NCBI GenBank assembly: GCA_964555285.1
Contig: CAZKRM010000015.1
Coordinates: 10,609 to 74,608, forward strand
DNA length: 64,000 nucleotides
DNA from: JBBIQV01 sp964555285
GTDB lineage: Bacteria > Nitrospirota > Nitrospiria > Nitrospirales > Nitrospiraceae
Reading direction: 5' to 3'
This document shows positions 41,554 to 49,243 of the stretch, piece after piece. Positions within the stretch are counted from its first letter, which is position 1; each line of letters opens with the position of its first letter. Made by a program: the position numbers and the translations under genes. The notes under the pieces are model-generated. The model was not told the origin of the DNA and searched no databases. It saw nothing but the letters and a program-made list of their open reading frames with translations.

Positions 41554-42606
41554 ATGTTGAGTTGGCGCCGAGGTATGGTTTCACTCCTGGTGGTGCTGTT
41601 GCTTGCCTGGGGGGCCGGCCATCCCCACCTTTTCGCGGAGGGGATCGAGGACCTCAAGAAGGGCGTGGTGAAGATCACGGCTCGTGTCGAAGGCCAGCAA
41701 GCCAAGGTCGGTACCGGATTCATCGTATCGGCGGAGGACGATGCCGCCTATATCGTGACGGCCTCGCACGTGATTGGGAGCGATCCGCAGCCGGAGGTGG
41801 AGTTCTTCACCAAGCCACACCAGTCCTTCAAAGCGAAGGTCATTGCGACCGAAGGGGCACCCGACAATGGCTTGGCGGCGCTCATTGTGCAACTCAAGGT
41901 ACCGAAAGGAACCGTTGTGCTCGGGCTTGATGTCACGAGTCGGTTTTCCGGAGGAGAAGCCGTCTCGTCCATCGGCTTTCCCCGAAGGCGGGAGCCCTGG
42001 GCGGTGACGAGCGGATTCGTGAGCGGGATCAAGAATCGGCACATTACGGTCCAGGCGCCGATCGAAGAGGGCAACTCCGGAGGGCCGTTGTTGTTCAATG
42101 GCCGGGTGGTGGGCGTCGTCACGCAGAACACCGGGTTTTTCGGACAGGCAGAACCCGCTGCGACACTTCAGTTGTTTCTGCATTCCTCGCGGGTACCGAT
42201 CGATGACGTGCGCGAAGAAGGACGGGCTGAAGGAAGCTCCAAGGGGCAGGAGGACGACACCATCTTCGATGAACCGATTTCGAAGAAATCCGGGCCAACG
42301 AAAGCCGCGGTCGACATCACTGGTACCTGGGTCGTGCCGGGGGAGCCGGCGTATCAGTACCTGTTCAAACAAACCGGCCGGGCGGTGACGATGACGCAGA
42401 TCATGACCGTCCCGATGTTTGGCTCTCAAACGACGGCCTATGCCGAGGGCGAGATCGAGGGGAGGCATATCGAGCTGATGTATTTGAACGCCCAGGGCGG
42501 CGGAGGGATTGTGTTGGATGTGCTCGAGGATGGACGGTCCATGCAGGGCATCTTCAGCCTCGGCATGGTGCCACTGAGGCTCTTCCTGGAGAAGCGCGGG
42601 AACTAA
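41554..42606 (+). CDS. Third secreted trypsin-like protease with lipocalin-like tail
   Basis: AAGGAG precedes ATG 41554. After a signal peptide (VSLLVVLLLAWGAG), the protease core EDLKKGVVKITARVEGQQAK continues to His72 (VTASHVIG), Asp104 (GAPDNGLAAL) and Ser175 (EEGNSGGP), so the triad is complete. Instead of an FGE domain, the last 100 residues (DITGTWVVPGEPAYQYLF then KQTGRAVTMTQ) look like a small beta-barrel. The three proteases share their N-terminal block and probably arose by duplication. Confidence 0.86.
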   Translation: MLSWRRGMVSLLVVLLLAWGAGHPHLFAEGIEDLKKGVVKITARVEGQQAKVGTGFIVSAEDDAAYIVTASHVIGSDPQPEVEFFTKPHQSFKAKVIATEGAPDNGLAALIVQLKVPKGTVVLGLDVTSRFSGGEAVSSIGFPRRREPWAVTSGFVSGIKNRHITVQAPIEEGNSGGPLLFNGRVVGVVTQNTGFFGQAEPAATLQLFLHSSRVPIDDVREEGRAEGSSKGQEDDTIFDEPISKKSGPTKAAVDITGTWVVPGEPAYQYLFKQTGRAVTMTQIMTVPMFGSQTTAYAEGEIEGRHIELMYLNAQGGGGIVLDVLEDGRSMQGIFSLGMVPLRLFLEKRGN

Positions 42607-42714
42607 GTGATGAAACGAGCGCTGGCGGGTGCCTCGAACGATCGGATGGTCTGGGTCACAGGTGCCGGACTCAACCTCAACCAAGGCACGCACCTGGCGT
42701 TGGCCCTCGCACCC

Positions 42715-43047
42715 CTACATCGACAACTTTTGAGCCACGTTGCGCATCTGGACCCCGTGCACGAGCGAGGCGCCACCGCGGATGGCGCAGGCTACATGGA
42801 CGGCCTCGGTCATTTCCTCCACGTTCGATCCCTTCTCTAAACAAGCCTGCGAGTAAGCGTCGATGCAGTAGGGACACTGCACCGCATGAGCCACACCGAG
42901 GGCAACGAGAGCTTTCTCGCGCTCGCTGAGCGCTCCCTCCGCGAAGACGGCACTGTAGTAACTCATGAATTTCTCCCACAGCTCCTTGTTGCCCTGCCCC
43001 ATGTCGCTGAACTTACCAAGATCCTTGGGATGGTAATACGTCTCCAT
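42715..43047 (-). CDS. Carboxymuconolactone decarboxylase / AhpD-like peroxidase, copy 2
   Basis: This is identical in sequence to the gene at 35552-35884, including ribosome site and upstream spacer. Both copies are intact and point toward the minus strand. The identity implies a very recent duplication or gene conversion. Confidence 0.9.
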   Translation of the reverse strand: METYYHPKDLGKFSDMGQGNKELWEKFMSYYSAVFAEGALSEREKALVALGVAHAVQCPYCIDAYSQACLEKGSNVEEMTEAVHVACAIRGGASLVHGVQMRNVAQKLSM

Positions 43048-43122
43048 ATGAAGCTCCAAAATGTGAGTGTTCACTGTTGATTGTTGATATTGTGAATTGG
43101 GAAGCCGCGCGATTCATCATTC
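42715..43122. repeat. 408-bp perfect direct repeat, right copy
   Basis: Identical to 35552-35959. On the left it abuts unrelated sequence directly after the third protease; on the right it ends at GATTCATCATTC, where the two copies diverge. Confidence 0.97.
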
Positions 43123-43150
43123 ATAATTTCTCATTCAACATTGCCTGTGG

Positions 43151-43414
43151 TCAGGCGTGGCCTGGGGGATCTGGTTCCGCTTCCACGAGGATCTGCGAGA
43201 AGCGGTTGCCGACAAGGTTGCTGACTTTTGCCATGAGATCGGTGATTTCCTTCCACTCCGTGGGCAGGAGATCCTGTTTTATCTGCGGATGGATGGCCCA
43301 CTCCGCATTCACCTGCTTGCCTTTGCGGCTCACGAGCACACGGAGGAGTTCGACATCCCACACGTCGGCTTGCGATGGTGCACCTGATTGTTGCGGCGGT
43401 GTTTGACTAGCCAT
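43151..43414 (-). CDS. Conserved-looking small hypothetical protein
   Basis: An AAGGAGG site lies 12 bp before ATG 43414. The 87-residue product begins MASQTPPQQSGAPSQADVWD and contains VELLRVLVSRKGKQVNAEWA and TDLMAKVSNLVGNRFSQILV. It is acidic and probably soluble. The same strand continues into copy 2 of the CMD gene. No family recognised. Confidence 0.6.
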   Translation of the reverse strand: MASQTPPQQSGAPSQADVWDVELLRVLVSRKGKQVNAEWAIHPQIKQDLLPTEWKEITDLMAKVSNLVGNRFSQILVEAEPDPPGHA

Positions 43415-43631
43415 GTACGAGGGTCCTCCTTGTTACTCCGGTGGCATGCGGAATCATAGCGCATCAGCTCGCGCCCTGTATAGGCCGATGGGGGCATGAG
43501 AACGTTCGAGAATCAGCCTGGCTGAGCGACGAGGGGCGATCATGTGAAAGACGAGTAAGGGCTTTCACACGAGAACGGCGTTCTGCCAGGAAATGTACAG
43601 GCGGGTTCGAACAGAAGCAGGTATGGCAGAG

Positions 43632-44456
43632 TCAGCCGTTTGTTCGATTCAGCACGGAAATCATGGCCTGGTGGAGAGCGCCGTTGCTGGCGACCAATTG
43701 CTGACCGAAGATGGAAAACGATGTCCCCGAGAAATCGGTGACGGTGCCTCCAGCCTCGCGGAGAATAACCGCGCCGGCAGCCATATCCCACGGATTGAGC
43801 TGCAATTCCCAGAATCCGTCGAACCGTCCTGCGGCAACATAGCAGAGATCAAGAGCCGCGGTGCCCGTGCGGCGCAAGCCCTGCGCGCGCAGCGCAAACC
43901 GCGCGAAGTGATCGAGATTATTATTGGGCGTCTCCCGAACATCGTAGGCGAAGCCCGTCACGAGGAGGGCCTGGTCGAGTACCTGCGTAGTCGAGACGCG
44001 AATCTTCGTGTCATTCAGAAACGCGCCGTTTCCCGCCTCCGCGATGAAGAGCTCCTGCCTGGTCGGGTCGAACACCACGCCGAGAATGCCGTGCCCTTCG
44101 TACTCGACCCCGATTGAGACACAGTAGGCTGGAAAGCCGTGCGCATAATTCGTCGTGCCGTCGAGCGGATCGATCACCCAGTGATAGGGGGAAGTAGTCT
44201 CTGTTCCGGCTCCTCGTTCTTCGGCCAGAATGCGGTGGTCTGGAAACGACGTCTTGATCAGGTCCACGATACATTGCTCCGCTGCATGATCCGCATCGGT
44301 GACCAGGTTCACGACGTTCTTGTGCTCGATACGAAAACCTTTGCGCACATATTCCTGCAACACCGCTCCGGCCCTTGTCGCGGCATCAATGGCTGTGCGG
44401 GTCAGACGCGTTTGAACAGTCTGTGGAGGAAGCGGTAGGTGTGTCACAGTGGCCAT
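43632..44456 (-). CDS. Inositol monophosphatase family protein
   Basis: ATG 44456 (or 44459) gives about 274 residues. The metal site is complete: LAEERGAG, WVIDPLDGTTNYAHGFPAYC and the late LNPWDMAAGAVILREAGG. GTAALDLCYVAAGRFDGFWE is typical of true IMPase (SuhB-like) enzymes rather than CysQ. It hydrolyses inositol-1-phosphate or related esters with Mg2+. The longer upstream frame has no ribosome site. Confidence 0.92.
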   Translation of the reverse strand: MATVTHLPLPPQTVQTRLTRTAIDAATRAGAVLQEYVRKGFRIEHKNVVNLVTDADHAAEQCIVDLIKTSFPDHRILAEERGAGTETTSPYHWVIDPLDGTTNYAHGFPAYCVSIGVEYEGHGILGVVFDPTRQELFIAEAGNGAFLNDTKIRVSTTQVLDQALLVTGFAYDVRETPNNNLDHFARFALRAQGLRRTGTAALDLCYVAAGRFDGFWELQLNPWDMAAGAVILREAGGTVTDFSGTSFSIFGQQLVASNGALHQAMISVLNRTNG

Positions 44457-44459
44457 CAT

Positions 44460-44687
44460 AGCACGACTCTTACGCAAGCCTCTGTCGCACGCGCATACTC
44501 GCCTTGCCCGCTCAATCAAGCAAGCCTTTGCGCGCAGTAGCTGTATCCATTTGTGAGGATCGTCGTTACTGAATCGGTGATAGGGCCTACACATATTGTT
44601 AAAGCAATCAAACACATTGACAAATTAGAATTCAGAAACTATGCATTATATGTGATAAGCCTTTATTGGTCATTGATTGCAATATGA
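44460..44687. other. AT-rich intergenic region
   Basis: This stretch between the IMPase and the HARE-HTH regulator is clearly more AT-rich than the genes around it (for example attgacaaattagaattcag). No open frame is supported. It leads into the operator-rich promoter at 44688-44770. Confidence 0.5.
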
Positions 44688-44770
44688 AAGCATGTATTCA
44701 GTATGAATTGTACCTTGCAATAGTTTTTCTTGACATGCTTCACAAGCATTGCTATAAAGCAAGCATGCTT
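44688..44770 (+). promoter_or_regulatory. Strong promoter with AAGCATGCTT-type operators
   Basis: TTGACA (44730-44735), 17 bp, TATAAA (44753-44758). The spacer holds ATGCTTcacAAGCAT (44735-44749); AAGCATGCTT follows at 44761-44770 just before the ribosome site; a half-site AAGCATG lies at 44688-44694. Three related sites around one promoter suggest cooperative binding, perhaps by the gene's own HTH product. Confidence 0.75.
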
Positions 44771-44786
44771 TCAAGGAGACGTTGTT

Positions 44787-45299
44787 GTGGAAGAACTGAA
44801 AGATATCTTGGTTGGACTGGAACAGAGAATTAGCGCCTATAAGACCCGTCTGCAGGAGTTGGAAAAGAAGCGTCGCCGGCTAGATGAAGAAATCGCTACC
44901 ATCAAAAAGTACCTGGAGCTTGCAGAAACCCTGTACCGCGTCGAAGCCGATAAGGTCAAGCTCGCCAGTCTCTCGAGCCAAATCATTACCGATGATAATA
45001 AAGGCGTCCGCCCACTTCCAGTTATGGACGTCACGGATCAGTCCAGGGAAATCTTGCTGGGGCGGATCAAGTATGCCGGCAAGAGTGTGCCTGAGGCAGC
45101 CTACGAAATTCTCCGCGAGGCCAACAAAGCCATGCATGCGAAGGAGCTTCTGCAGCGCTTGATCGAGGGGGGCTTGCAGATCAAGGGTAAAACACCGCTC
45201 ACTTCGGTGGCCACGTCGCTGAAGCGGGACAAGCGGTTCAGGAAGGTCAGCCCCAATACGTTTGAGGCGCTTCAGGAATCATTGACGGAAGCTGTGTAA
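44787..45299 (+). CDS. Coiled-coil protein with HARE-HTH domain
   Basis: GTG 44787 follows AAGGAG and gives 170 residues. Residues 1-60 form a coiled coil (LEQRISAYKTRLQELEKKRR). Residues about 100-165 match the HARE-HTH (winged helix) fold: SVPEAAYEILREANKAMHAK then ELLQRLIEGGLQIKGKTP and TSVATSLKRDKRFRKVSPNT. The domain occurs in bacterial RNA polymerase delta-type proteins and restriction enzymes and eukaryotic ASXL. A DNA-binding regulator, possibly dimeric and autoregulatory, is likely. Confidence 0.8.
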   Translation: MEELKDILVGLEQRISAYKTRLQELEKKRRRLDEEIATIKKYLELAETLYRVEADKVKLASLSSQIITDDNKGVRPLPVMDVTDQSREILLGRIKYAGKSVPEAAYEILREANKAMHAKELLQRLIEGGLQIKGKTPLTSVATSLKRDKRFRKVSPNTFEALQESLTEAV

Positions 45300-45351
45300 T
45301 TCGCACAGCGAGACGGTCTGAATCACTAACGTGTGAAGGGAGGTGAGAGTC

Positions 45352-45390
45352 TTGGCAACAAAGAAGGCAGCGAAGAAGAAGAAGAAGTAA
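45352..45390 (+). CDS. 12-codon lysine-rich micro-ORF
   Basis: GGGAGGTGA is 5 bp from TTG 45352; the frame encodes MATKKAAKKKKK and ends TAA at 45390. A textbook terminator follows 18 bp later. Position, ribosome site and terminator argue that it is translated. The peptide resembles the basic tails of histone-like proteins. It could equally be a regulatory ORF. No relative can be checked here. Confidence 0.45.
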   Translation: MATKKAAKKKKK

Positions 45391-45408
45391 TCCCGCCCAG
45401 ATGTGACC

Positions 45409-45445
45409 GCCGGAGGTAAGGCCACTTACCTCCGGCGTTGTCTTT
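45409..45445 (+). terminator. Rho-independent terminator after the lysine-rich ORF
   Basis: GCCGGAGGTAAG (45409-45420) and CTTACCTCCGGC (45425-45436) form a perfect 12-bp stem with loop gcca, followed by gttgtctttt. Confidence 0.85.
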
Positions 45446-45528
45446 TCAAGGTCGTCAGCACCCCCCGCAAGAAGCAGGGTATCTCCCCACGAACACGATG
45501 CACGCTTTCAGCTCAGACGGGAAAATAA

Positions 45529-46461
45529 CTAAACAGCGATACTGGGGGAAGGATGCAGGGAAGCCAGAGGGGGATGGGACTCGTGGGTAACAAGCGGTTC
45601 CTCACGGTTGAGGAGCACCCACTTGTCGGTCTCTTCGAGGATGCGCTCTACGAGGCGGGTGTGAAGTGCATGCCCTGAGCGATCGGCAATGATGTGGCCG
45701 ATGAATGGGACTCCCAACAGGGCGAGGTCGCCGATCAGATCGAGAACCTTGTGACGGACAAACTCGTCAGGGCACCGAAGCCCGGACTCATTCACGACGC
45801 CTGCGCCAGAAAGCACCACGGTATTTTCGAGCGTGCCTCCCTTCGCCAGGCCGCGTGACCACAAGGCTTCGACCTCGTGGAGAAACCCAAACGTTCTGGC
45901 GTAGGCGATTTCCTGCTCAAAAGCTGTGGCCGAGCACTCATACTCATAGGTCTGCTTCCTGATGAGCGGGTGCTCGTAATGGATCGAATATGTGATCCGA
46001 GGCGTCGAAGAAGGTTCTATCCGCACACGCCGTCCCTCCTCCACCACCTCAATCGGTTGGGTAATCTTCAGGTAGGGTTGGCGTCGCCCCTGAGATATCA
46101 CACCGGCCGACTGGATCAATCGGACGAACGGGGCAGCACTGCCATCCACGACAGGAAGCTCGCCGCCGTCCACCTCGATGACGACATTGTCGATCTCCAG
46201 CGCTGCCAGGGCCGCGAGGACGTGTTCGACAGTCTTGACCTGCCGGCCGTTTGCACCCCTCAATGCGGTGCACAACTCAGTCGGAACCAAGTTCTCGATT
46301 GATGCGGTCAGGGATGTAGGAGTTCCTCCACCATTGCGGAGGAGAAACACGATGCCTGTATCCGGCCTCGAAGGCCGCAGCGTAACGGCTACAGACTCGC
46401 CGGTGTGTAACCCCACACCCGGGCACAAAACCGAGTTTCTGATGGTCTGCTGAAACCGCAT
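45529..46461 (-). CDS. lpxC: UDP-3-O-acyl-N-acetylglucosamine deacetylase
   Basis: LpxC catalyses the committed step of lipid A synthesis in the cytosol. The 310-residue protein starts MRFQQTIRNSVLCPGVGLHT; zinc ligands are in VEHVLAALAALEIDNVVIEV, HKVLDLIGDLALLG and the catalytic His of GHIIADRSGHALHTRLVE. It is isolated from other lpx genes and faces the terminator of the HARE-HTH unit. Its presence shows a lipopolysaccharide-bearing outer membrane. Confidence 0.96.
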   Translation of the reverse strand: MRFQQTIRNSVLCPGVGLHTGESVAVTLRPSRPDTGIVFLLRNGGGTPTSLTASIENLVPTELCTALRGANGRQVKTVEHVLAALAALEIDNVVIEVDGGELPVVDGSAAPFVRLIQSAGVISQGRRQPYLKITQPIEVVEEGRRVRIEPSSTPRITYSIHYEHPLIRKQTYEYECSATAFEQEIAYARTFGFLHEVEALWSRGLAKGGTLENTVVLSGAGVVNESGLRCPDEFVRHKVLDLIGDLALLGVPFIGHIIADRSGHALHTRLVERILEETDKWVLLNREEPLVTHESHPPLASLHPSPSIAV

Positions 46462-46855
46462 TACGACTTTCCAAATAAAAAGATGGACTATGGGTTACAG
46501 CAACTCGTGTGCCAATGCACGCTGCATCGCTTGAACGGTGTAACTAATGGAAAGAATTATCATTATCCTAAACAATCGCAAATCAGAGCTTGTTGCATAA
46601 AATCAACAGATGTAGAGTTTTCTTGTGGTCATTTGGCCGAAGTGCTTCCATTAACTGTATGAAGTTAGGCTCCTATTTTCTTCCATCAGCTAAACTCCCG
46701 CGTTGGGATGTTGGGTTAGAGAGGGAATGGAGCAGGTGAGGGGTAGTAGGGAAGAGTCACCGCTCTCAATCAGGCTCAAGCATGAATTGTGGGAAGGCCG
46801 GCATTCTCCCCCTATTTTCATTGCATAAAATAAATGGAGGGCCACAGCAGTTGGG
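46462..46855. other. AT-rich intergenic region upstream of lpxC
   Basis: About 390 bp of relatively AT-rich sequence lie between lpxC and the response-regulator gene, both on the minus strand. I see no open frame with a ribosome site, no strong inverted repeat with a T run and no RNA gene. It probably holds the lpxC promoter. Confidence 0.5.
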
Positions 46856-47527
46856 CTAGGGGCGAGGATCTAATTCAATGAGCCCCTTGCGGATCGCCAA
46901 AATCGCCGCCTGAGTCCGGTCATAGACTTGCAGCTTGTGAAAGATGTTCCGCACATGGTTTTTGACGGTCTTTTCACTCAAGTCCAGGTTGTTCGCAATC
47001 TCCTTGTTCGTTTTGCCGTCCGCGACCAGGCGTAGTACGGTGATCTCTCGCTCCGTCAGATCGTGCTCCACCCACCCAGGCTTCTTTCCCTTTTTCTGGG
47101 CCATGAGGGAGAATTCTGCGAGGATTTTGCTGGCGACGGATGGATGAATGAGCGATTCGCCGCGATAGATGGCTCGAATTGCCGCGACGATCTGCGAGGA
47201 TTCCGAGTCTTTCAACAGATAGCCTGTGGCTCCCGCGCGGACCAGATCGAAGATGTATTGCTGCTCATCGTACATCGTGAGCGCCACGATTCCGATGTGA
47301 GGGAACTCCCGTTTGATCTGACGCGTGGCCTCCACCCCTCCCATCCGTGGCATGCTGACATCCATCAAGATGACGTCCGGCAACAAGGAGCGGGCCTTTT
47401 CCACGGCTTCCACGCCGTCTTGCGCTTCGCCGACAATCTGCAGCTCCTCTTTGGTTTTGAGAATCGCGGCCAGCCCCTCACGCACCACCCGGTGGTCGTC
47501 CGCGATGAGCACCTTAATTTTGTCCAT
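46856..47527 (-). CDS. NarL/LuxR-type response regulator
   Basis: The 223-residue protein has a receiver domain (IKVLIADDHRVVREGLAAIL; phospho-acceptor Asp in DVILMDVSMPRMGG; late Lys in YLLKDSES) and a LuxR-type HTH (LTEREITVLRLVADGKTNKE then IANNLDLSEKTVKNHVRNIF). It overlaps the kinase gene by 14 bp and is surely its partner. Targets are unknown. Confidence 0.95.
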   Translation of the reverse strand: MDKIKVLIADDHRVVREGLAAILKTKEELQIVGEAQDGVEAVEKARSLLPDVILMDVSMPRMGGVEATRQIKREFPHIGIVALTMYDEQQYIFDLVRAGATGYLLKDSESSQIVAAIRAIYRGESLIHPSVASKILAEFSLMAQKKGKKPGWVEHDLTEREITVLRLVADGKTNKEIANNLDLSEKTVKNHVRNIFHKLQVYDRTQAAILAIRKGLIELDPRP

Positions 47528-48635
47528 TGATCGAGGCCTCCTTCTTCACGAGCGGGATTTCGACGACGATCCGTGTCCCCCGCCCCTTCTTCGAGTCAAT
47601 CGTCCCTTCCCCTCCCACCAGGCGGGCCCGCTCCAAAATTCCTCGAATGCCGAAGTGGTCCCACTTTTCCGGATCGCGGAGGATGGTGTCCATGTCGAAC
47701 CCGATGCCATTATCGCTGATCGTCACCCGCAACAGATCGAGGTCGATCTCAAGCTGGACCGAGACGCGATCGGCCCGCGCATGTTTCTGCACGTTGCTGA
47801 GCGCTTCTTGGACGATGCGAAAGAGGAAGATCTTCGTTCTCGGGAAGAGAATCTGTTCGTCGCCGGAGACGCTGAATTCGGTCTTGATACGATACTGGGT
47901 TTCGTAGGACTTGAGATAATTCATCAAGGCCGGGATGAGCTCCATCTTGTCGTAATGGAGCGGGCGCAGATTAAAAATCACCTGGCGGGCTTCCTGGATG
48001 GCCAGCTTCAGTTGCGCCTTGCTTTCGCGGACCGTGGCCATGCTCGCCTTGGGGTTCTTCTTGATGAGTTGTTGACACAGGTCCAGCTTGAAATTGACGC
48101 CCGCGAGACTCTGCACCAAGCCATCGTGAATTTCACAGGCGATGCGAGTCCGTTCCTCCGTGACCGCCGCGCCCGTCTCTTTCACATAAAGCCGGTAGAG
48201 CGATTGATACTTGTTCAGCGTCTTTTCAATCTCGGACGTCGCTCGAATGCGCGCTTCGATCAGCTGCCACATGAACTTGGCACTGGCCCCGCCGATCACC
48301 GTCACGCCCATTCGATAAAAATCCTGTAGCGCCTGCTCTACCTCGGGGTTTCCGGTGACGTCAATAATCAAGTCCACGCGCTCCATCTCGAGGAGCGTTC
48401 GATAATTGCGCGTGACGGGAATCCGCAGCCGTTTCGCTAAGGCCAATCCCGGCGCTTTGGCGTTCACTTCCGCGACCCCCACGATCTGCACGAGCGGGTC
48501 GTTCGCGAAGATTTCCATCAAGGCCGTTCCGCCGCGCCCGGCCCCGACGATCGCGACGTGAGTCGCACCGGCGGAACCGGCCTTTCGACGGCGAGCAGCC
48601 ATCGGTCCTGCTGATCTGGTATGAGCGGTCGCCAT
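47514..48635 (-). CDS. Histidine kinase fused to an N-terminal NAD(P)-binding domain
   Basis: Residues about 25-130 are a Rossmann domain: THVAIVGAGRGGTALMEIFA, then VGVAEVNAKAPGLALAKRLR and IIDVTGNPEVEQAL. A linker leads to a HisKA_3 dimerisation block with ERTRIACEIHDGLVQSLAGV (phospho-His) and an ATPase domain with RIVQEALSNVQKHARADRVS, DNGIGFDMD and FGIRGILERARLVGG. There is no transmembrane segment. The design suggests sensing of a cytosolic nucleotide or redox cofactor. Confidence 0.9.
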   Translation of the reverse strand: MATAHTRSAGPMAARRRKAGSAGATHVAIVGAGRGGTALMEIFANDPLVQIVGVAEVNAKAPGLALAKRLRIPVTRNYRTLLEMERVDLIIDVTGNPEVEQALQDFYRMGVTVIGGASAKFMWQLIEARIRATSEIEKTLNKYQSLYRLYVKETGAAVTEERTRIACEIHDGLVQSLAGVNFKLDLCQQLIKKNPKASMATVRESKAQLKLAIQEARQVIFNLRPLHYDKMELIPALMNYLKSYETQYRIKTEFSVSGDEQILFPRTKIFLFRIVQEALSNVQKHARADRVSVQLEIDLDLLRVTISDNGIGFDMDTILRDPEKWDHFGIRGILERARLVGGEGTIDSKKGRGTRIVVEIPLVKKEASINGQN

Positions 48636-48748
48636 GACAGGAATCCCGTCACATGCCGGGCGGTGATCACGGTTGTTGCCAATCGCGTGGGGGTCGGGGC
48701 TGCCGTGAGGGCGCCGACCCGGGGGAGGAAGGAGAGGACGGAACTCGG

Positions 48749-49213
48749 CTAGCGCTCCCGTCGCTGCTGTGCGAGCGCCTTGATCTCGTCCATGAATTGA
48801 TCGATGTCCTTAAACTCCCGATAGACCGATGCAAAGCGAACGTAGGCCACTTGATCGAGTTGAGAGAGTTCCCCCATCACTTCCTCGCCGACCACCCGGC
48901 TCTCGATCTCCGTTTCGCCCAGGTCTTGGATGTGTTTTTCGATCCGGTCGGTCACCGCTTCGATCGTCGCGGTGCTGATGGGACGTTTCTCGCAAGCCTT
49001 TTTCAACCCGGACAGAATCTTCGTCCGGTCGAACGGTTCGCGCCGCCCGTCTTTTTTCACCACGACGGGCATGGTTTCCTCGACCCGTTCATAGGTCGTG
49101 TAGCGGCGCTTGCAGCCCAGGCATTCGCGGCGACGGCGGATGACCTCGCCTTCTTTGGCCATCCGCGAGTCGACCACCTTGTCTTCGAGCTCGTCGCAGA
49201 ACGGACACTTCAT
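48749..49213 (-). CDS. nrdR: Transcriptional repressor NrdR
   Basis: The 154-residue repressor of ribonucleotide reductase genes starts MKCPFCDELEDKVVDSRMAK; its zinc ribbon includes RRRRECLGCKRRYTTYERVE. The ATP-cone follows (VVVKKDGRREPFDRTKILSG). It senses ATP/dATP and binds NrdR boxes. It lies downstream of glyA on the same strand, a common bacterial order. Confidence 0.96.
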   Translation of the reverse strand: MKCPFCDELEDKVVDSRMAKEGEVIRRRRECLGCKRRYTTYERVEETMPVVVKKDGRREPFDRTKILSGLKKACEKRPISTATIEAVTDRIEKHIQDLGETEIESRVVGEEVMGELSQLDQVAYVRFASVYREFKDIDQFMDEIKALAQQRRER

Positions 49214-49243
49214 GCCGGGGCAATCCTGTGGTTGAGCCGGTCG

